A stretch of 64,000 nucleotides of DNA from Chloroflexota bacterium (lineage in GTDB: Bacteria; Chloroflexota; Anaerolineae; UBA4142): contig JACRBM010000042.1 in the NCBI GenBank assembly GCA_016219275.1, positions 1-64,000 on the forward strand, written 5' to 3'. A program made the position numbers and the translations under genes. Below are positions 32,557-42,105 of the stretch, piece after piece; within the stretch, counting starts at the first letter, position 1; every line of letters starts with the position of its first letter. Under the pieces are notes generated by a model. It saw nothing but the letters and a program-made list of their open reading frames with translations, was not told the origin of the DNA and searched no databases.

Positions 32557-34200
32557 TCACCGCATCATCGGTATCTTGATGCCGGTTCGCTTGGCGAATT
32601 GAATCGCTTCGGGATACCCGGCATCTGCGTGACGAATCACGCCCATGCCTGGGTCGCTCGTCAGCACGCGCTCCAAACGTCGCGCCGCTTCGGGTGTGCC
32701 GTCGGCGACGATGACCTGTCCTGCGTGAATCGAATAGCCGATGCCCACGCCGCCGCCGTGATGAATCGAAACCCAGGTCGCGCCGTTCACCGCGTTGATG
32801 AGCGCGTTGAGCAGGGGCCAATCCGCGATCGCGTCCGAACCATCGCGCATCGCTTCCGTTTCGCGGCGCGGCGACGCGACGGAACCGGCATCGAGATGAT
32901 CGCGTCCGATGACAATTGGCGCGGACACGATGCCTTTGGCGACGAGATCGTTGAACTTTAAACCGGCGCGCGCGCGTTCGCCGTAGCCCAGCCAGCAGAT
33001 GCGCGCCGGTAAACCCTGGAACGCGATGCGTTTTTGCGCCATGCGAATCCAGCGCGCTAGGTGTTCGTTTTCCGGAAAGAGTTCGAGGATCGCTTCGTCG
33101 GTCCGATAAATATCTTGCGGATCGCCGGAGAGCGCGACCCAGCGAAACGGTCCCTTGCCTTCGCAGAAAAGCGGACGAATGTATGCGGGCACGAACCCAG
33201 GATAATCGAACGCGTTCTTGACGCCGGCGTCATACGCGCGCTGACGCAAATTGTTGCCGTAATCGAAAACGATGGATCCGCGCTTTTGAAAATCGAGCAT
33301 CGCCTCGACGTGCTTTGCCATGGATGCCATCGAGCGCTGCTGGTAATCGAGGTAATTAGTAATTCGTAATTGGTTCGCTTCTTCGAGCGGCATTTCGGGT
33401 ACGTACATCAACGGATCATGCGCGGGCGTTTGATCGGTGACGACATCCGGGACAACGCCGCGCGCGACGAGTTCGGACAGCACATCCGCCGCGTTGCCAA
33501 TCACACCGATAGAGCGCGCTTGTTTTTGCTTGAGCGCATCTTCGACGCGCGTCATCGCGTCCTCGAGATTGTCCGTCAGTTCGTCGAGATAGCGCGTTTC
33601 GAGACGACGTTGTGCGCGCTGAGGGTCAACCTCGACGACGAGTGCGACGCCTTGGTTCAACGTCACCGCAAGCGGCTGCGCGCCGCCCATCCCGCCGAGT
33701 CCCGCCGTCAAAACGAATTTGCCCTGGAGCGAACCCCAGCCCTGTTGTTGTGCGAGACTGCCAAGCGTTTCATACGTTCCTTGCACGATGCCTTGACTGC
33801 CGATATAAATCCAACTGCCCGCCGTCATCTGTCCGTACATGATCAGCCCAGCGCGTTCCCATTCGTCGAAATTTTCCTGGGTCGCCCACGCCGGCACAAT
33901 GTTCGAGTTCGCGATCAAGACGCGCGGCGCGTCCGGGTGTGATTTGAGAACGCCGACCGGCTTGCCCGACTGGACGAGCAACGTTTCATCCGTTTCGAGT
34001 TCGCGCAGTGATTTCACAATCGCGTCGAAACATTCCCAGTTACGCGCGGCGCGCCCGCGTCCGCCGTAGACGATGAGTTCGTCCGGCTTTTCCGCGACGT
34101 CGGGATCGAGGTTGTTCATCAACATGCGCAGCGGCGCTTCGGTGAGCCAGGACTTGCACGTGATTTGTGCGCCGCGCGGCGCGCGGATTATTCTCGACAT
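32557..34200 (-). CDS. hutU: urocanate hydratase
   Basis: 547 residues. Converts urocanate to imidazolone propionate using a tightly bound NAD+. [15 protein letters not shown] (NAD site) and [16 protein letters not shown] (catalytic Cys) are both present, and [15 protein letters not shown] near the end is diagnostic. Length is normal. GGGAGGAT is upstream of the ATG. The operon hutU-ftcD-fchA covers the middle and last steps; histidase (hutH) and imidazolonepropionase (hutI) are not in the window. Confidence 0.95.
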   Translation of the reverse strand: MSRIIRAPRGAQITCKSWLTEAPLRMLMNNLDPDVAEKPDELIVYGGRGRAARNWECFDAIVKSLRELETDETLLVQSGKPVGVLKSHPDAPRVLIANSNIVPAWATQENFDEWERAGLIMYGQMTAGSWIYIGSQGIVQGTYETLGSLAQQQGWGSLQGKFVLTAGLGGMGGAQPLAVTLNQGVALVVEVDPQRAQRRLETRYLDELTDNLEDAMTRVEDALKQKQARSIGVIGNAADVLSELVARGVVPDVVTDQTPAHDPLMYVPEMPLEEANQLRITNYLDYQQRSMASMAKHVEAMLDFQKRGSIVFDYGNNLRQRAYDAGVKNAFDYPGFVPAYIRPLFCEGKGPFRWVALSGDPQDIYRTDEAILELFPENEHLARWIRMAQKRIAFQGLPARICWLGYGERARAGLKFNDLVAKGIVSAPIVIGRDHLDAGSVASPRRETEAMRDGSDAIADWPLLNALINAVNGATWVSIHHGGGVGIGYSIHAGQVIVADGTPEAARRLERVLTSDPGMGVIRHADAGYPEAIQFAKRTGIKIPMMR

Positions 34201-34352
34201 CTTATCATCCTCCCAGATACGCCGCTTTGACGCGCGGATTTTGCGTCAATGCTTGCGTGGTATCGCGCACGTTGTGATATTGCAACGTGAGGTGCTTGGA
34301 TAATACACGCGTCTTCAGTAGTGTCAAGATACGCGAAGCCCGGCAAGCCGAA

Positions 34353-34399
34353 TTGACACCCGCCCTATTTCGTGGTACATTCTAAACATCTTAAGATGT
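34353..34399 (+). promoter_or_regulatory. promoter and palindromic operator of the HutC-type regulator
   Basis: TTGACA (34353-34358) and TACATT (34376-34381) are 17 bases apart. The perfect palindrome ACATCTTAAGATGT (34386-34399) covers the expected start point, so the regulator may repress itself and the genes that follow. No matching copy was noticed before hutU. Confidence 0.7.
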
Positions 34400-34441
34400 A
34401 TTAAGATTTATTTTCTCCTCCTCCGCAAAGGTCGGTTGCCT

Positions 34442-35230
34442 ATGAAGATCACACGGGATAGCGCATTCCCGCTCTACCAGCAACTGGCGAGTGCGTTACG
34501 CCATCAAATTGAAACCGGGAAACTCAAGCCCGGCGCGATGTTGCCCCCGGAAAGCATTCTCACGCGCCAGTTTCAAGTTAGCCGCATCACCGCGCGCCAA
34601 GCTCTTGACTTGCTCGTGGCAGAAGGATTGATTATCCGCAAGCAAGGTAAGGGCACGTTTGTTTGTCCTCCCAAGATTCAGCAAGACCTAAGTTCACTGC
34701 GAGGATTCGCCGAACTCATGGCGACGCGGGGCGCGGAACAAAAGATGCAGGTATTGGCATTCGAGATGGTGTTGCCGGATCAACGTGTTGCCGAGTCACT
34801 GCGCGTGACGTCAGGCGAACAGGTGTTGCGGATCAAACGGCGGCATTTGTTGAAAGGCAACCCGATTGCGTATGCCATCATCTACTTGCCGCGTGAGTTG
34901 GGGCAGCGTTTCACGATCAACCAGGTTTCCCAGACGCCGATCTATTCCTTGTTGACCGAAAAGGCGCGCGTCGAAATCAAACGCGCGACCCAGGTCGTGC
35001 GCGCGATCGGCGCGGATCAAGACGCGGCGACGGTCCTCAAATTACCGCGCGGCGCGCCGGTGATGATGGTCGAACGCATCACCTACGCGCGCGACGAAAA
35101 GCCCGTCGAGTATATTCTGTTCTTTCATCGCGGCGATTCGTACGAACTGACCGCCGAACTGAATCGCGAACCGACGAAAAATATCTTGCGCCAGCAAGAT
35201 AATCTTGGTCGTTTCGCGCCGGACAGTTAG
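34442..35230 (+). CDS. GntR-family regulator, HutC subfamily (UTRA effector domain)
   Basis: 262 residues from the ATG at 34442 (a TTG two codons earlier is less likely). N-terminal winged helix: AFPLYQQLASALRHQIE, MLPPESILTRQFQVSRITAR and GKGTFVCPPK. The UTRA ligand-binding domain follows (LRIKRRHLLKGNPIAYAIIYLP; PVEYILFFHRGDSYEL). It lies divergent to the histidine genes and just before the creatininase/transport block, with its own promoter and operator. It may control either side; ligand unknown. Confidence 0.9.
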   Translation: MKITRDSAFPLYQQLASALRHQIETGKLKPGAMLPPESILTRQFQVSRITARQALDLLVAEGLIIRKQGKGTFVCPPKIQQDLSSLRGFAELMATRGAEQKMQVLAFEMVLPDQRVAESLRVTSGEQVLRIKRRHLLKGNPIAYAIIYLPRELGQRFTINQVSQTPIYSLLTEKARVEIKRATQVVRAIGADQDAATVLKLPRGAPVMMVERITYARDEKPVEYILFFHRGDSYELTAELNREPTKNILRQQDNLGRFAPDS

Positions 35231-35258
35231 CGGAGATGCTTTGACCAATGGAGGGAAG

Positions 35259-36002
35259 ATGAAAGGCGTGCGTTTATCCGAGTTGACCTGGCAAGAAGCG
35301 GCGGCGGCGATCAAAACGCATCCGCTTGCCGTGATCCCGATTGGCGCGGGCACGAAAGAGCACGGACCGCATCTGCCGTGCGGCACCGATTTGATGGTCG
35401 TCGAAGAACTCGCGCGGCGCGTCGTCGAAGTGTGTCCGATCCTCCTGATGCCCGCGTTGCCCTACGGCTATTTCCCCGCGTTCATAGAGTTTCCCGGCAG
35501 TGTCTCGCTGCAACCGGAAACTTTTACGGGCGTCGTCGGCGACATTATTCGCTCGCTCGCGCGGCATGGCACAAAAAAATTCCTGATCCTCGACGGCGGC
35601 GTTTCGACATTTCCGCCGATGCGGACCCTGGCGATGCAATTGCACAATGAGCTGGGAATCCAGGTCGCGGTCACCAACATTTTGGGATTGGGCGCAGAGG
35701 TCGAGAAAGAAATCGCAGAGCAAGCATCCGGCGGACACGCGGACGAGATGGAAACCTCGAACATGCTGTTCATTCGTCCCAATCTGGTCAAGATGGAGCG
35801 CGCTGTGAACGAAGTGCTGCCCGCCATCCCGCATACACGCGGCAAAGGTGGCGCGCAAAAAATCTACGTCGCCGGCAGAATGACCACCCAGAGCGGCATC
35901 AACGGCGACGCTACGCTTGCCACGCGCGCCAAAGGCGAGAAACTACTCGCGGCAATGGCGCAAGACATTATTGATTTTTGCAATGAATTCGCAAAAACGT
36001 AA
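35259..36002 (+). CDS. creatininase family amidohydrolase
   Basis: 247 residues from ATG 35259 (GGAGGG 4 bases upstream). Metal-dependent hydrolase fold with IPIGAGTKEHGPHLPCGTD (Glu, His and Asp metal ligands), SGGHADEMETSNML (His/Glu ligands) and a conserved C-terminus. Members open cyclic amides such as creatinine, or act on formamide-type bonds in cofactor pathways. The true substrate is unknown; it is grouped with an aminotransferase, an amidohydrolase and a peptide-type importer. Confidence 0.87.
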   Translation: MKGVRLSELTWQEAAAAIKTHPLAVIPIGAGTKEHGPHLPCGTDLMVVEELARRVVEVCPILLMPALPYGYFPAFIEFPGSVSLQPETFTGVVGDIIRSLARHGTKKFLILDGGVSTFPPMRTLAMQLHNELGIQVAVTNILGLGAEVEKEIAEQASGGHADEMETSNMLFIRPNLVKMERAVNEVLPAIPHTRGKGGAQKIYVAGRMTTQSGINGDATLATRAKGEKLLAAMAQDIIDFCNEFAKT

Positions 36003-36015
36003 CCTGGGATCAACC

Positions 36016-37299
36016 ATGACTCTAACAAACAACCCAGACTATCTCGCGCTCGCGGAAAAATATGACGCCGATTTCAACCCGGCGAATCAGCGCATCGTCA
36101 TCGAACGCGGCGCGGGCGCAGTGCTCACCGATACGACCGGGCATCAGACGATTGACGCGAGCGACATCATCGCGAGCGTCGGGCATTGTCATCCGCGCCA
36201 CGTTGCGGCGTTACAGCAAGCCGCCACGCAGATGATCACCGGCAAAGGCAGTCTCGCGAACCCGAGTCGCGCTTTACTGATCACGCGCCTGGTCGGACTG
36301 ACGCCGGATAATCTCGTCCAGGTTTTTCTCGCGACGAGCGGCAGTGAGATCGTCGAATGGGCAATTCGCATCGCGCGGCGTGCGAGCGGACGCCATGAGA
36401 TTCTTTCGTTTTGGGGCGGCTTGTACGGTCGCACAATCGGCGCGCAAAGTCTCACCGGCATACAGCGGCGCAAGCGCCAATTCGGACCCATGTTGCCTGG
36501 CGTCTTTCACGCGCCGTACGCGTACTGCTATCGCTGTCCGTTCGAGAAAAAATTTGAGGACTGTAATTTCTACTGTATCAAGTTTCTCGACCGCCTGCTC
36601 GACGCCGCGAGCACCGGCGATCTTGCCGCGCTGATCGTCGAGCCGTATCAAGGTGTCGGTGGGATTATTTTTCCGCCGGAAGGTTATTTGCCGCGATTGG
36701 AAAAATGGGCGCGCGAGCGCGGCATCATATTCATCCTTGATGAAATTCAATCATCGTTCGGTCGCACCGGCAAAATGCTCGCGCTCGAATGGGAGCATCT
36801 CCGCCCGGAAATTTTGTGCCTGGGCAAAGGTCTGGGCGGCGGCATTTCGATTGCCGCGCTCGTCGCCGAAGCGAAACTCATCGCGTCGCTCAAGCCCGGC
36901 GAATTGTCCGGCGGCAACGGCGGCAATCCGTTCGCGTGTGCGTCCGCGCTCGCGGTGATTGACATTATCGAAGACGAAAAACTGAACGCGCATGCGTTCG
37001 AGATCGGCGAGTACTGGTTGGGACGGATGCGCGAATGGCAGAACGAATTCGCGATCATCGGCGATGTGCGCGGGCGCGGCGTGTGTCTCGCGATGGAATT
37101 CGTCAAGGATCGCATGACGAAAGAGCCGTTGCGCGGATTTGCCAACAAACTGGGTGAGGCGTGTTACGCCAAAGGCGTTTTCGTGCCGGGCAGCGATCAC
37201 ATTTTGACGATTCGTCCGCCGCTCGTCATCACGTTCGCGCAAGCCGAACGTGTCGCCAACGTGATCGAAGAAACGCTGCGCGAACTGACGGGAGTGTGA
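36016..37299 (+). CDS. PLP-dependent class III aminotransferase
   Basis: 427 residues from ATG 36016. The fold type I features are clear: DIIASVGHCHPR, SGSEIVEWAIRIARR, FILDEIQSSFGRTGKM, and CLGKGLGGGI with the PLP lysine. A Cys-rich patch, YAYCYRCPFEKKFEDCNFYC (five Cys near residue 175), is typical of one branch of omega-amino acid aminotransferases. It could take GABA, ornithine-like or dialkylglycine substrates. Same transcript as its neighbours. Confidence 0.9.
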   Translation: MTLTNNPDYLALAEKYDADFNPANQRIVIERGAGAVLTDTTGHQTIDASDIIASVGHCHPRHVAALQQAATQMITGKGSLANPSRALLITRLVGLTPDNLVQVFLATSGSEIVEWAIRIARRASGRHEILSFWGGLYGRTIGAQSLTGIQRRKRQFGPMLPGVFHAPYAYCYRCPFEKKFEDCNFYCIKFLDRLLDAASTGDLAALIVEPYQGVGGIIFPPEGYLPRLEKWARERGIIFILDEIQSSFGRTGKMLALEWEHLRPEILCLGKGLGGGISIAALVAEAKLIASLKPGELSGGNGGNPFACASALAVIDIIEDEKLNAHAFEIGEYWLGRMREWQNEFAIIGDVRGRGVCLAMEFVKDRMTKEPLRGFANKLGEACYAKGVFVPGSDHILTIRPPLVITFAQAERVANVIEETLRELTGV

Positions 37300-37302
37300 A
37301 CG

Positions 37303-38094
37303 ATGCCAACAGTCATTGACACGCACACGCATATCGGGCTTGCTTCATTCATCACCAAGCCGATCTCGGAAGAGAAACTCAAACGCCCGGCTTTCCGCGA
37401 TCCAATGGAGAACTCGATTAAGAATCTAATCGCGCGGATGGATGCGAATGGCGTCACGCGCGCGGTGACGTTTGCGTATCCGCTCGAAGAGGTGGACGCG
37501 GTGATGGCAAACGAGTACGTGTTCGCCGCCCAGCGCGCGTACCCCGCGCGCATCATTCCGTTCGCGCTGATCGGCGACGATGTCGAACGCTGGGCGAAGG
37601 CGGGCGCGCGCGGTTTCAAGGAGCAGGACATTCTCCAAGCGCCGGAGCGATTCAATCTCAAGCGCGCGTACGCGATGGTTGCCGAGACCGGCAAGCCGTT
37701 ACTTTTGCACGGACGTTCGCGCACGCCGAGCGAAGTATCGGACAAGATCAAAGGCATGTTGCGCGATGCGCCGCGGCTCAAGGTCATCGTCGCGCACATG
37801 GGACGCCACACGCCGAACACGCGCCAACACGTCGAAGAGAATTTGCTCGCGTTGCGCGATGACGCGAATGTGTACTTTGAGACTTCGACGGTGCGCGATC
37901 CGGCAATCATCGCGCGTGCGGTTGAATTGATTGGCGAAGATCGCGTGTTGTTCGGCTCCGATTTTCCGTTCAACTCGTACCAGGACCCTGATCCGCTCGC
38001 GGTGGAACTCGACGTGATTCGGCGCGCGAACCTTGCGCCGCGCGTGGCGCAGAAAATATTCGGACAAAATATTCTGCGCTTGTTGGAACTGTAG
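37303..38094 (+). CDS. amidohydrolase family 2 (metal-dependent TIM-barrel hydrolase)
   Basis: 263 residues, starting 3 bases after the previous stop. TVIDTHTHIG (HxH metal ligands), LHGRSRTPSE, IVAHMGRH and VLFGSDFPFNSY (Asp) are the four metal-site blocks of this superfamily. Members hydrolyse or decarboxylate small carboxylates and lactones. The product is unspecified; the neighbourhood suggests nitrogen compound breakdown. Confidence 0.87.
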   Translation: MPTVIDTHTHIGLASFITKPISEEKLKRPAFRDPMENSIKNLIARMDANGVTRAVTFAYPLEEVDAVMANEYVFAAQRAYPARIIPFALIGDDVERWAKAGARGFKEQDILQAPERFNLKRAYAMVAETGKPLLLHGRSRTPSEVSDKIKGMLRDAPRLKVIVAHMGRHTPNTRQHVEENLLALRDDANVYFETSTVRDPAIIARAVELIGEDRVLFGSDFPFNSYQDPDPLAVELDVIRRANLAPRVAQKIFGQNILRLLEL

Positions 38095-38188
38095 AGCAAA
38101 TAAGAAATTTGCTCCACGCGAACTGTAGCGCAAATTTCCAATGTGCGATGTTGATGCAGAGTGGCAAATTAGAAATTTGCCCCACAGA
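38095..38188. repeat. degenerate family D palindromes
   Basis: GAGCAAATAAGAAATTTGCTC, GCGCAAATTTCCAATGTGC and GGCAAATTAGAAATTTGCC lie in a row, clearly related to the 28262-28534 array but diverged. Confidence 0.75.
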
Positions 38189-38263
38189 AGGAGGTGGTTC
38201 GAAAGTAAAACGAACGATGCCTACATCCGGTTGTCTGGATTTGTCTCACCCTTGGAGGAGAAG

Positions 38264-39988
38264 ATGAAAAAGTATTTTCTGCTTTCACTCGCGCTCGTCA
38301 CGATGTTGATGATGATTGCCGCGTGTGCGCCGACACCGACGCCGGCGCCAACCCTAGCGCCGCCAACCGCGGCGCCGAAACCAACGGATATGCCCAAGCC
38401 GACAGATGCGCCGAAGGCGACTGAAGCACCAAAACCAACTACGGCTCCGGCAACTGCCGCGCCCAAACCAACCGATGTGCCGAAACCCGCCGCGCCAACT
38501 GTCTTGCGCTTTCGTCTGACGCGCGATCCGCGCACACTCGAACCTGGGTTGTTCCTCGAACTCATCACCGGTTACATCGCCAAAGATTTGCACGCCGGGT
38601 TGGTGCGCTATAACGAAAAAATGGAACTCGTGCCATTCATCGCGAAGGAATGGTCGGTCTCGACAGATGGTTTGACGTACACGTTCAAACTGCGCGATGA
38701 CGTCAAATTCCACAACGGGCGCAAAGTGGTTGCGGACGATTTTGTGTACACGTTCACGCGCATCTTGAATCCCAAAGTCAAAGCCGCCGCTGGTCCGGCG
38801 AACCTTGCCAAAGTTAAGGGCGTCAAAGATTTCATTGATGGCAAAGTCACGAGCGTCGAAGGATTGCAAGCGCCAGACGCGACGACATTCAAAATCGTGA
38901 TGGCGCAACCTGATCCCGCGTTGATGTTGCGTCTCGGCACGAACTTTATGGCGGTCGTGCCGAAGGAAGCCGTGATTGACGGCGAAGCCAAGTGGAAAGA
39001 CAAACCGGTCGGCGCGGGCGCGTACAAGTACGTGGATTGGCAGCCGAACGTCAAGGTCGTGCTCGAAGCGAATCCGGATTTTTTCCTGGGCAAACCCAAA
39101 GTGGACCGCATCGAATATCTCACGGTGCCGGATGCCGCGACCGCGCTCGCACAGTACCAAAAAGGCGAACTCGACATCCTGGGTGTGACCGGCGCGCAAC
39201 TCGCGCAGATCGAACGCGACGCGACGTTGAGCAAAGAATTGAATCAATGGTCACGCGGTCAACTGACCTTCTTTGCGTTGAACGAAAAGCGCGTGCCCGC
39301 ATTCAAAGACAAGAATGTGCGCCAAGCGTTCAACTATGCGGTCAATCGCAAAGACCTGATCGAAAAAGTGTTGCGCAACGACCGCAACATGGCGACCGGT
39401 TATGTGCCGGTGGGCATTCCCGAAGCGATTCCGAACGAGACCGGTTACGCGTTCGATCCCGCAAAAGCGAAAGAGCTGATGGCAAAAGCCGGTTTTGCGG
39501 ATGGCAAAGGTTTCCCCAAGATTGAATTTGTGACGACTGCGGATGAGCAAACGCTCGCCGAAGCGATCACCGCGCAGTTGAAAGCAAACCTGGGTGTGGA
39601 TGTCGCCGTTCGCATCGGCGAGAGTGGCGATGTGTTGAACGGTTTGTGGGCGAAGGACAAGTGGGACATTGTCTCGTGGGGTTGGTCGGCGGATCGCCCC
39701 GCCTCCGAAGTCTGGCTCTTTGAATTGTTGTACAGCAAAGCGGAAAGTAACTTTGCCAGTTACAGCAATCCCGAGTACGACAAACTCGTGGACATGGCGC
39801 TCGCGGAAACGGATCCCGCCAAACGTCTTGCCGCGTGGCGTGAGGTTGCCAAGATGGCGAGCGATGAAGCGCCGCTGATCCCGTTCGGTTTTGCCAAGCA
39901 CCTGTTCTTGGTCAAGCCATACGTCAAGGGTTTTAGCGCGGACTTGCTCGGACCGCGTCGGTTCGAAACTGTTGAGATCGTAAAATGA
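38264..39988 (+). CDS. extracellular solute-binding lipoprotein, DppA/OppA family
   Basis: 574 residues from ATG 38264 with GGAGGAG upstream. Signal peptide MKKYFLLSLALVTMLMMIAAC ends in a lipobox at Cys21. A repetitive Pro/Thr/Lys linker follows (PKPTDAPKATEAPKPT type, residues 23-75). Next is the family 5 binding domain (LEPGLFLELITGYIAKDLHAG; AKEWSVSTDGLTYTFKLRDDV). It binds peptides, nickel or other small solutes and works with the two permeases downstream. Confidence 0.92.
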   Translation: MKKYFLLSLALVTMLMMIAACAPTPTPAPTLAPPTAAPKPTDMPKPTDAPKATEAPKPTTAPATAAPKPTDVPKPAAPTVLRFRLTRDPRTLEPGLFLELITGYIAKDLHAGLVRYNEKMELVPFIAKEWSVSTDGLTYTFKLRDDVKFHNGRKVVADDFVYTFTRILNPKVKAAAGPANLAKVKGVKDFIDGKVTSVEGLQAPDATTFKIVMAQPDPALMLRLGTNFMAVVPKEAVIDGEAKWKDKPVGAGAYKYVDWQPNVKVVLEANPDFFLGKPKVDRIEYLTVPDAATALAQYQKGELDILGVTGAQLAQIERDATLSKELNQWSRGQLTFFALNEKRVPAFKDKNVRQAFNYAVNRKDLIEKVLRNDRNMATGYVPVGIPEAIPNETGYAFDPAKAKELMAKAGFADGKGFPKIEFVTTADEQTLAEAITAQLKANLGVDVAVRIGESGDVLNGLWAKDKWDIVSWGWSADRPASEVWLFELLYSKAESNFASYSNPEYDKLVDMALAETDPAKRLAAWREVAKMASDEAPLIPFGFAKHLFLVKPYVKGFSADLLGPRRFETVEIVK

Positions 39989-39993
39989 AATCC

Positions 39994-40020
39994 GTAGGGG
40001 CGGGGTCACCCCGCTCCTAC
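39994..40020. repeat. palindromic repeat family E, copy 2
   Basis: GTAGGGGCGGGG and CCCCGCTCCTAC pair with one mismatch around a TCA loop, between binding-protein and permease genes. Confidence 0.8.
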
Positions 40021-40039
40021 CACCCCGATTGTGTTTTCA

Positions 40040-40966
40040 ATGTCACGCTTTCTCGTTCAACGAATCTTTGCCACCATCTTTAGTCTGTTCGCCGCGACGC
40101 TCATCGCGTTCCTTGCCTCGCGTCTCGCGCCGGGCGATCCGATTCGGATGATGGTCGGCGATCAAAACATCGCACCGCAGGTGATTCGGCAGTTGCAGGC
40201 ACAGTACGGTCTCGATCAACCAATCCCAGTTCAGTATTTTTATTTTCTTCGCAACGCGCTCGTCGGCGATTTTGGCACGTCGTACTATTACATCGGCAAG
40301 CCGGTGATGGAGGTGATCGCGCCGGGCGTGCTCGTCTCGTTGCAGTGGGAGAGCATCGCGCTGTTGCTCGCGGTGGCGAGCGCACTCGTGCTGGGCACGC
40401 TCTCGGCGATCAAGCACAACACCTGGCTCGACAACGCGATCATGTTCGTAGCATTATCCGGGATTTCACTGCCCAGTTTTGCGCTCGCCACATTTTTAAT
40501 TGTGATCTTTTCACTTTACTTTAATTTGCTTCCAGTCGCCGGACTAACGAGTCCGGCGCACTATGTTCTGCCGTGCCTCACGATGGCGGCGCAACCGTCG
40601 GCATTGCTCGCACGCATGTTGCGCGCTTCGATGCTCGAAGTGATCAACCAAGAGTACGTCGTCACCGCGCGCGCCAAAGGTCTGCGCGAATCGGCGGTGA
40701 TCGTGCGGCATGCGCTCAAGAACGCATTGCTCCCGACGCTCACCGTACTCGGCATTATGGTCGGACGCATCCTGGCTGGCGCGTTCTTGATCGAAACGGT
40801 GTTCAGTATTCCGGGCATCGGGCGCATCGGCGTGCAAGCCGTCGTGCATCGCGATTATCCGGTCATCCTGGGTGTCACGATCTTACTCTCGGTCGCGTTC
40901 TTATTCGTCACATTCATCGTGGATTTGCTGTACGGATTTTTGGATCCACGGATTCGGTACACGTGA
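40040..40966 (+). CDS. ABC transporter permease, DppB family
   Basis: 308 residues from ATG 40040 (a GTG at 40031 is possible; no clear ribosome site for either). MSRFLVQRIFATIFSLFAAT, ASRLAPGDPIRMMVG, and the EAA region VVTARAKGLRESAVIVRHALKNALLP are diagnostic. Six membrane spans. Pairs with DppC 2 bases downstream. Confidence 0.92.
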   Translation: MSRFLVQRIFATIFSLFAATLIAFLASRLAPGDPIRMMVGDQNIAPQVIRQLQAQYGLDQPIPVQYFYFLRNALVGDFGTSYYYIGKPVMEVIAPGVLVSLQWESIALLLAVASALVLGTLSAIKHNTWLDNAIMFVALSGISLPSFALATFLIVIFSLYFNLLPVAGLTSPAHYVLPCLTMAAQPSALLARMLRASMLEVINQEYVVTARAKGLRESAVIVRHALKNALLPTLTVLGIMVGRILAGAFLIETVFSIPGIGRIGVQAVVHRDYPVILGVTILLSVAFLFVTFIVDLLYGFLDPRIRYT

Positions 40967-40968
40967 TT

Positions 40969-41856
40969 ATGGCTCAGACTATTCTGCCAACTTCCCCACG
41001 CAAACCGGCGGCGTCCAACCTCTGGATGGACGCGTGGTATCGTCTGCAAAAAAATCGCGCGGCGGTCGTGTCGTTCTTTTTTATCATCGCGTTGATTTTA
41101 TTTATCGTTCTCTCGCCGATGCTGGGTTTGCCCTCGCCGCTCGATCAAGACCTGGGACGCATCAGCGAAGAACCCAGCGCGGACCACTGGTTTGGCACGG
41201 ATGAACTGGGACGCGATTTACTCAGTCGTGTTGTGCACGGTGGGCAGGTGTCCTTGATGGTCGGTCTCGTCGTGCAAATTGCGACGGCGAGCATCGGCAT
41301 GTTGCTCGGATTGATCGCTGGGTATTACGGCGGTACGGTGGACACGATCATCATGCGCGTGGTGGATACGATGTACGCGTTTCCGCCGTTTCTCTTCGCG
41401 GTGTTCATGGCGGCGATTTTGCCGCCGTCGGTGTGGAGTATTGTGCTCGTGCTTGTGCTCGTCGGCTGGCCCTGGGAAGCGCGCGTCACGCGCGGGTTGG
41501 TGTTGTCGCTCAAGGAACGCGAGTACGTCACTGCGGCACGCGTCGTCGGCGCGTCGAATTGGCGGATTATGCTGCGACACATTTTGCCCAACTCGCTCAG
41601 CCCGATCATCGTCGGTTTTTCGATTGGCATTGCCGGGACGATTATGGCGGAATCGGGCTTGTCGTTTCTTGGCATCGGCATTCGTCCACCCACGCCGAGT
41701 TGGGGTGGGATGATTGACAAGGGGCGCTTGTTCTTGCAGGTCTATCCACACCTCGCGATTTTTCCCAGCATCGCGCTAGCCGTGACGGTGCTCGCGTTCA
41801 ACTTTTTGGGTGATGGTCTGCGCGACGCGCTCGACCCGCGGATGCGGAGGGAATAG
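40969..41856 (+). CDS. ABC transporter permease, DppC family
   Basis: 295 residues. LGRISEEPSADHWFGTDELGRDLLSRV, the EAA loop YVTAARVVGASNWRIMLRHILPN, and GDGLRDALDPRMR at the C-terminus are family marks. It is two bases after dppB. No DppD/DppF ATPase genes follow, which such systems normally carry; they must lie elsewhere. Confidence 0.92.
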   Translation: MAQTILPTSPRKPAASNLWMDAWYRLQKNRAAVVSFFFIIALILFIVLSPMLGLPSPLDQDLGRISEEPSADHWFGTDELGRDLLSRVVHGGQVSLMVGLVVQIATASIGMLLGLIAGYYGGTVDTIIMRVVDTMYAFPPFLFAVFMAAILPPSVWSIVLVLVLVGWPWEARVTRGLVLSLKEREYVTAARVVGASNWRIMLRHILPNSLSPIIVGFSIGIAGTIMAESGLSFLGIGIRPPTPSWGGMIDKGRLFLQVYPHLAIFPSIALAVTVLAFNFLGDGLRDALDPRMRRE

Positions 41857-42105
41857 GACCCATCAACGAAATTGTTCCGCTAAAACAATACCGTCGCCAA
41901 ATCGTTTTCGCCCGTTTTTTTATCCGCGAATAACGCGAATCTCCGCTAATTTTTAAATTCATTCGCGTTATTCGTGGATGAATTTATGATTTTGGCGAAG
42001 GTGTTGTAAAAGCAAAGACTTTTTGAACGCGGACGCTTCGCGCGCGGACAAACGCAGATAGAAAATATCCGCGTCCGAATTTATATTCAAGTCTGGAGAA
42101 TTTCA
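41857..42105. other. intergenic region with a 17-bp hairpin and family B fragment
   Basis: No gene seen. CCGCGAATAACGCGAAT (41924) pairs with ATTCGCGTTATTCGTGG (41961) with one mismatch, and a run of seven T precedes it. A short family B inverted repeat (GCGGAC...ATCCGCGTCC) lies at about 42025-42077. Confidence 0.65.

Noticed and set aside
33340-33375. Inserted repeat inside hutU (AATTACGAATTACTAATTAC)
   Set aside because: The words look like spacer repeats, but HutU has normal length and alignment there, so no insertion is needed to explain it.
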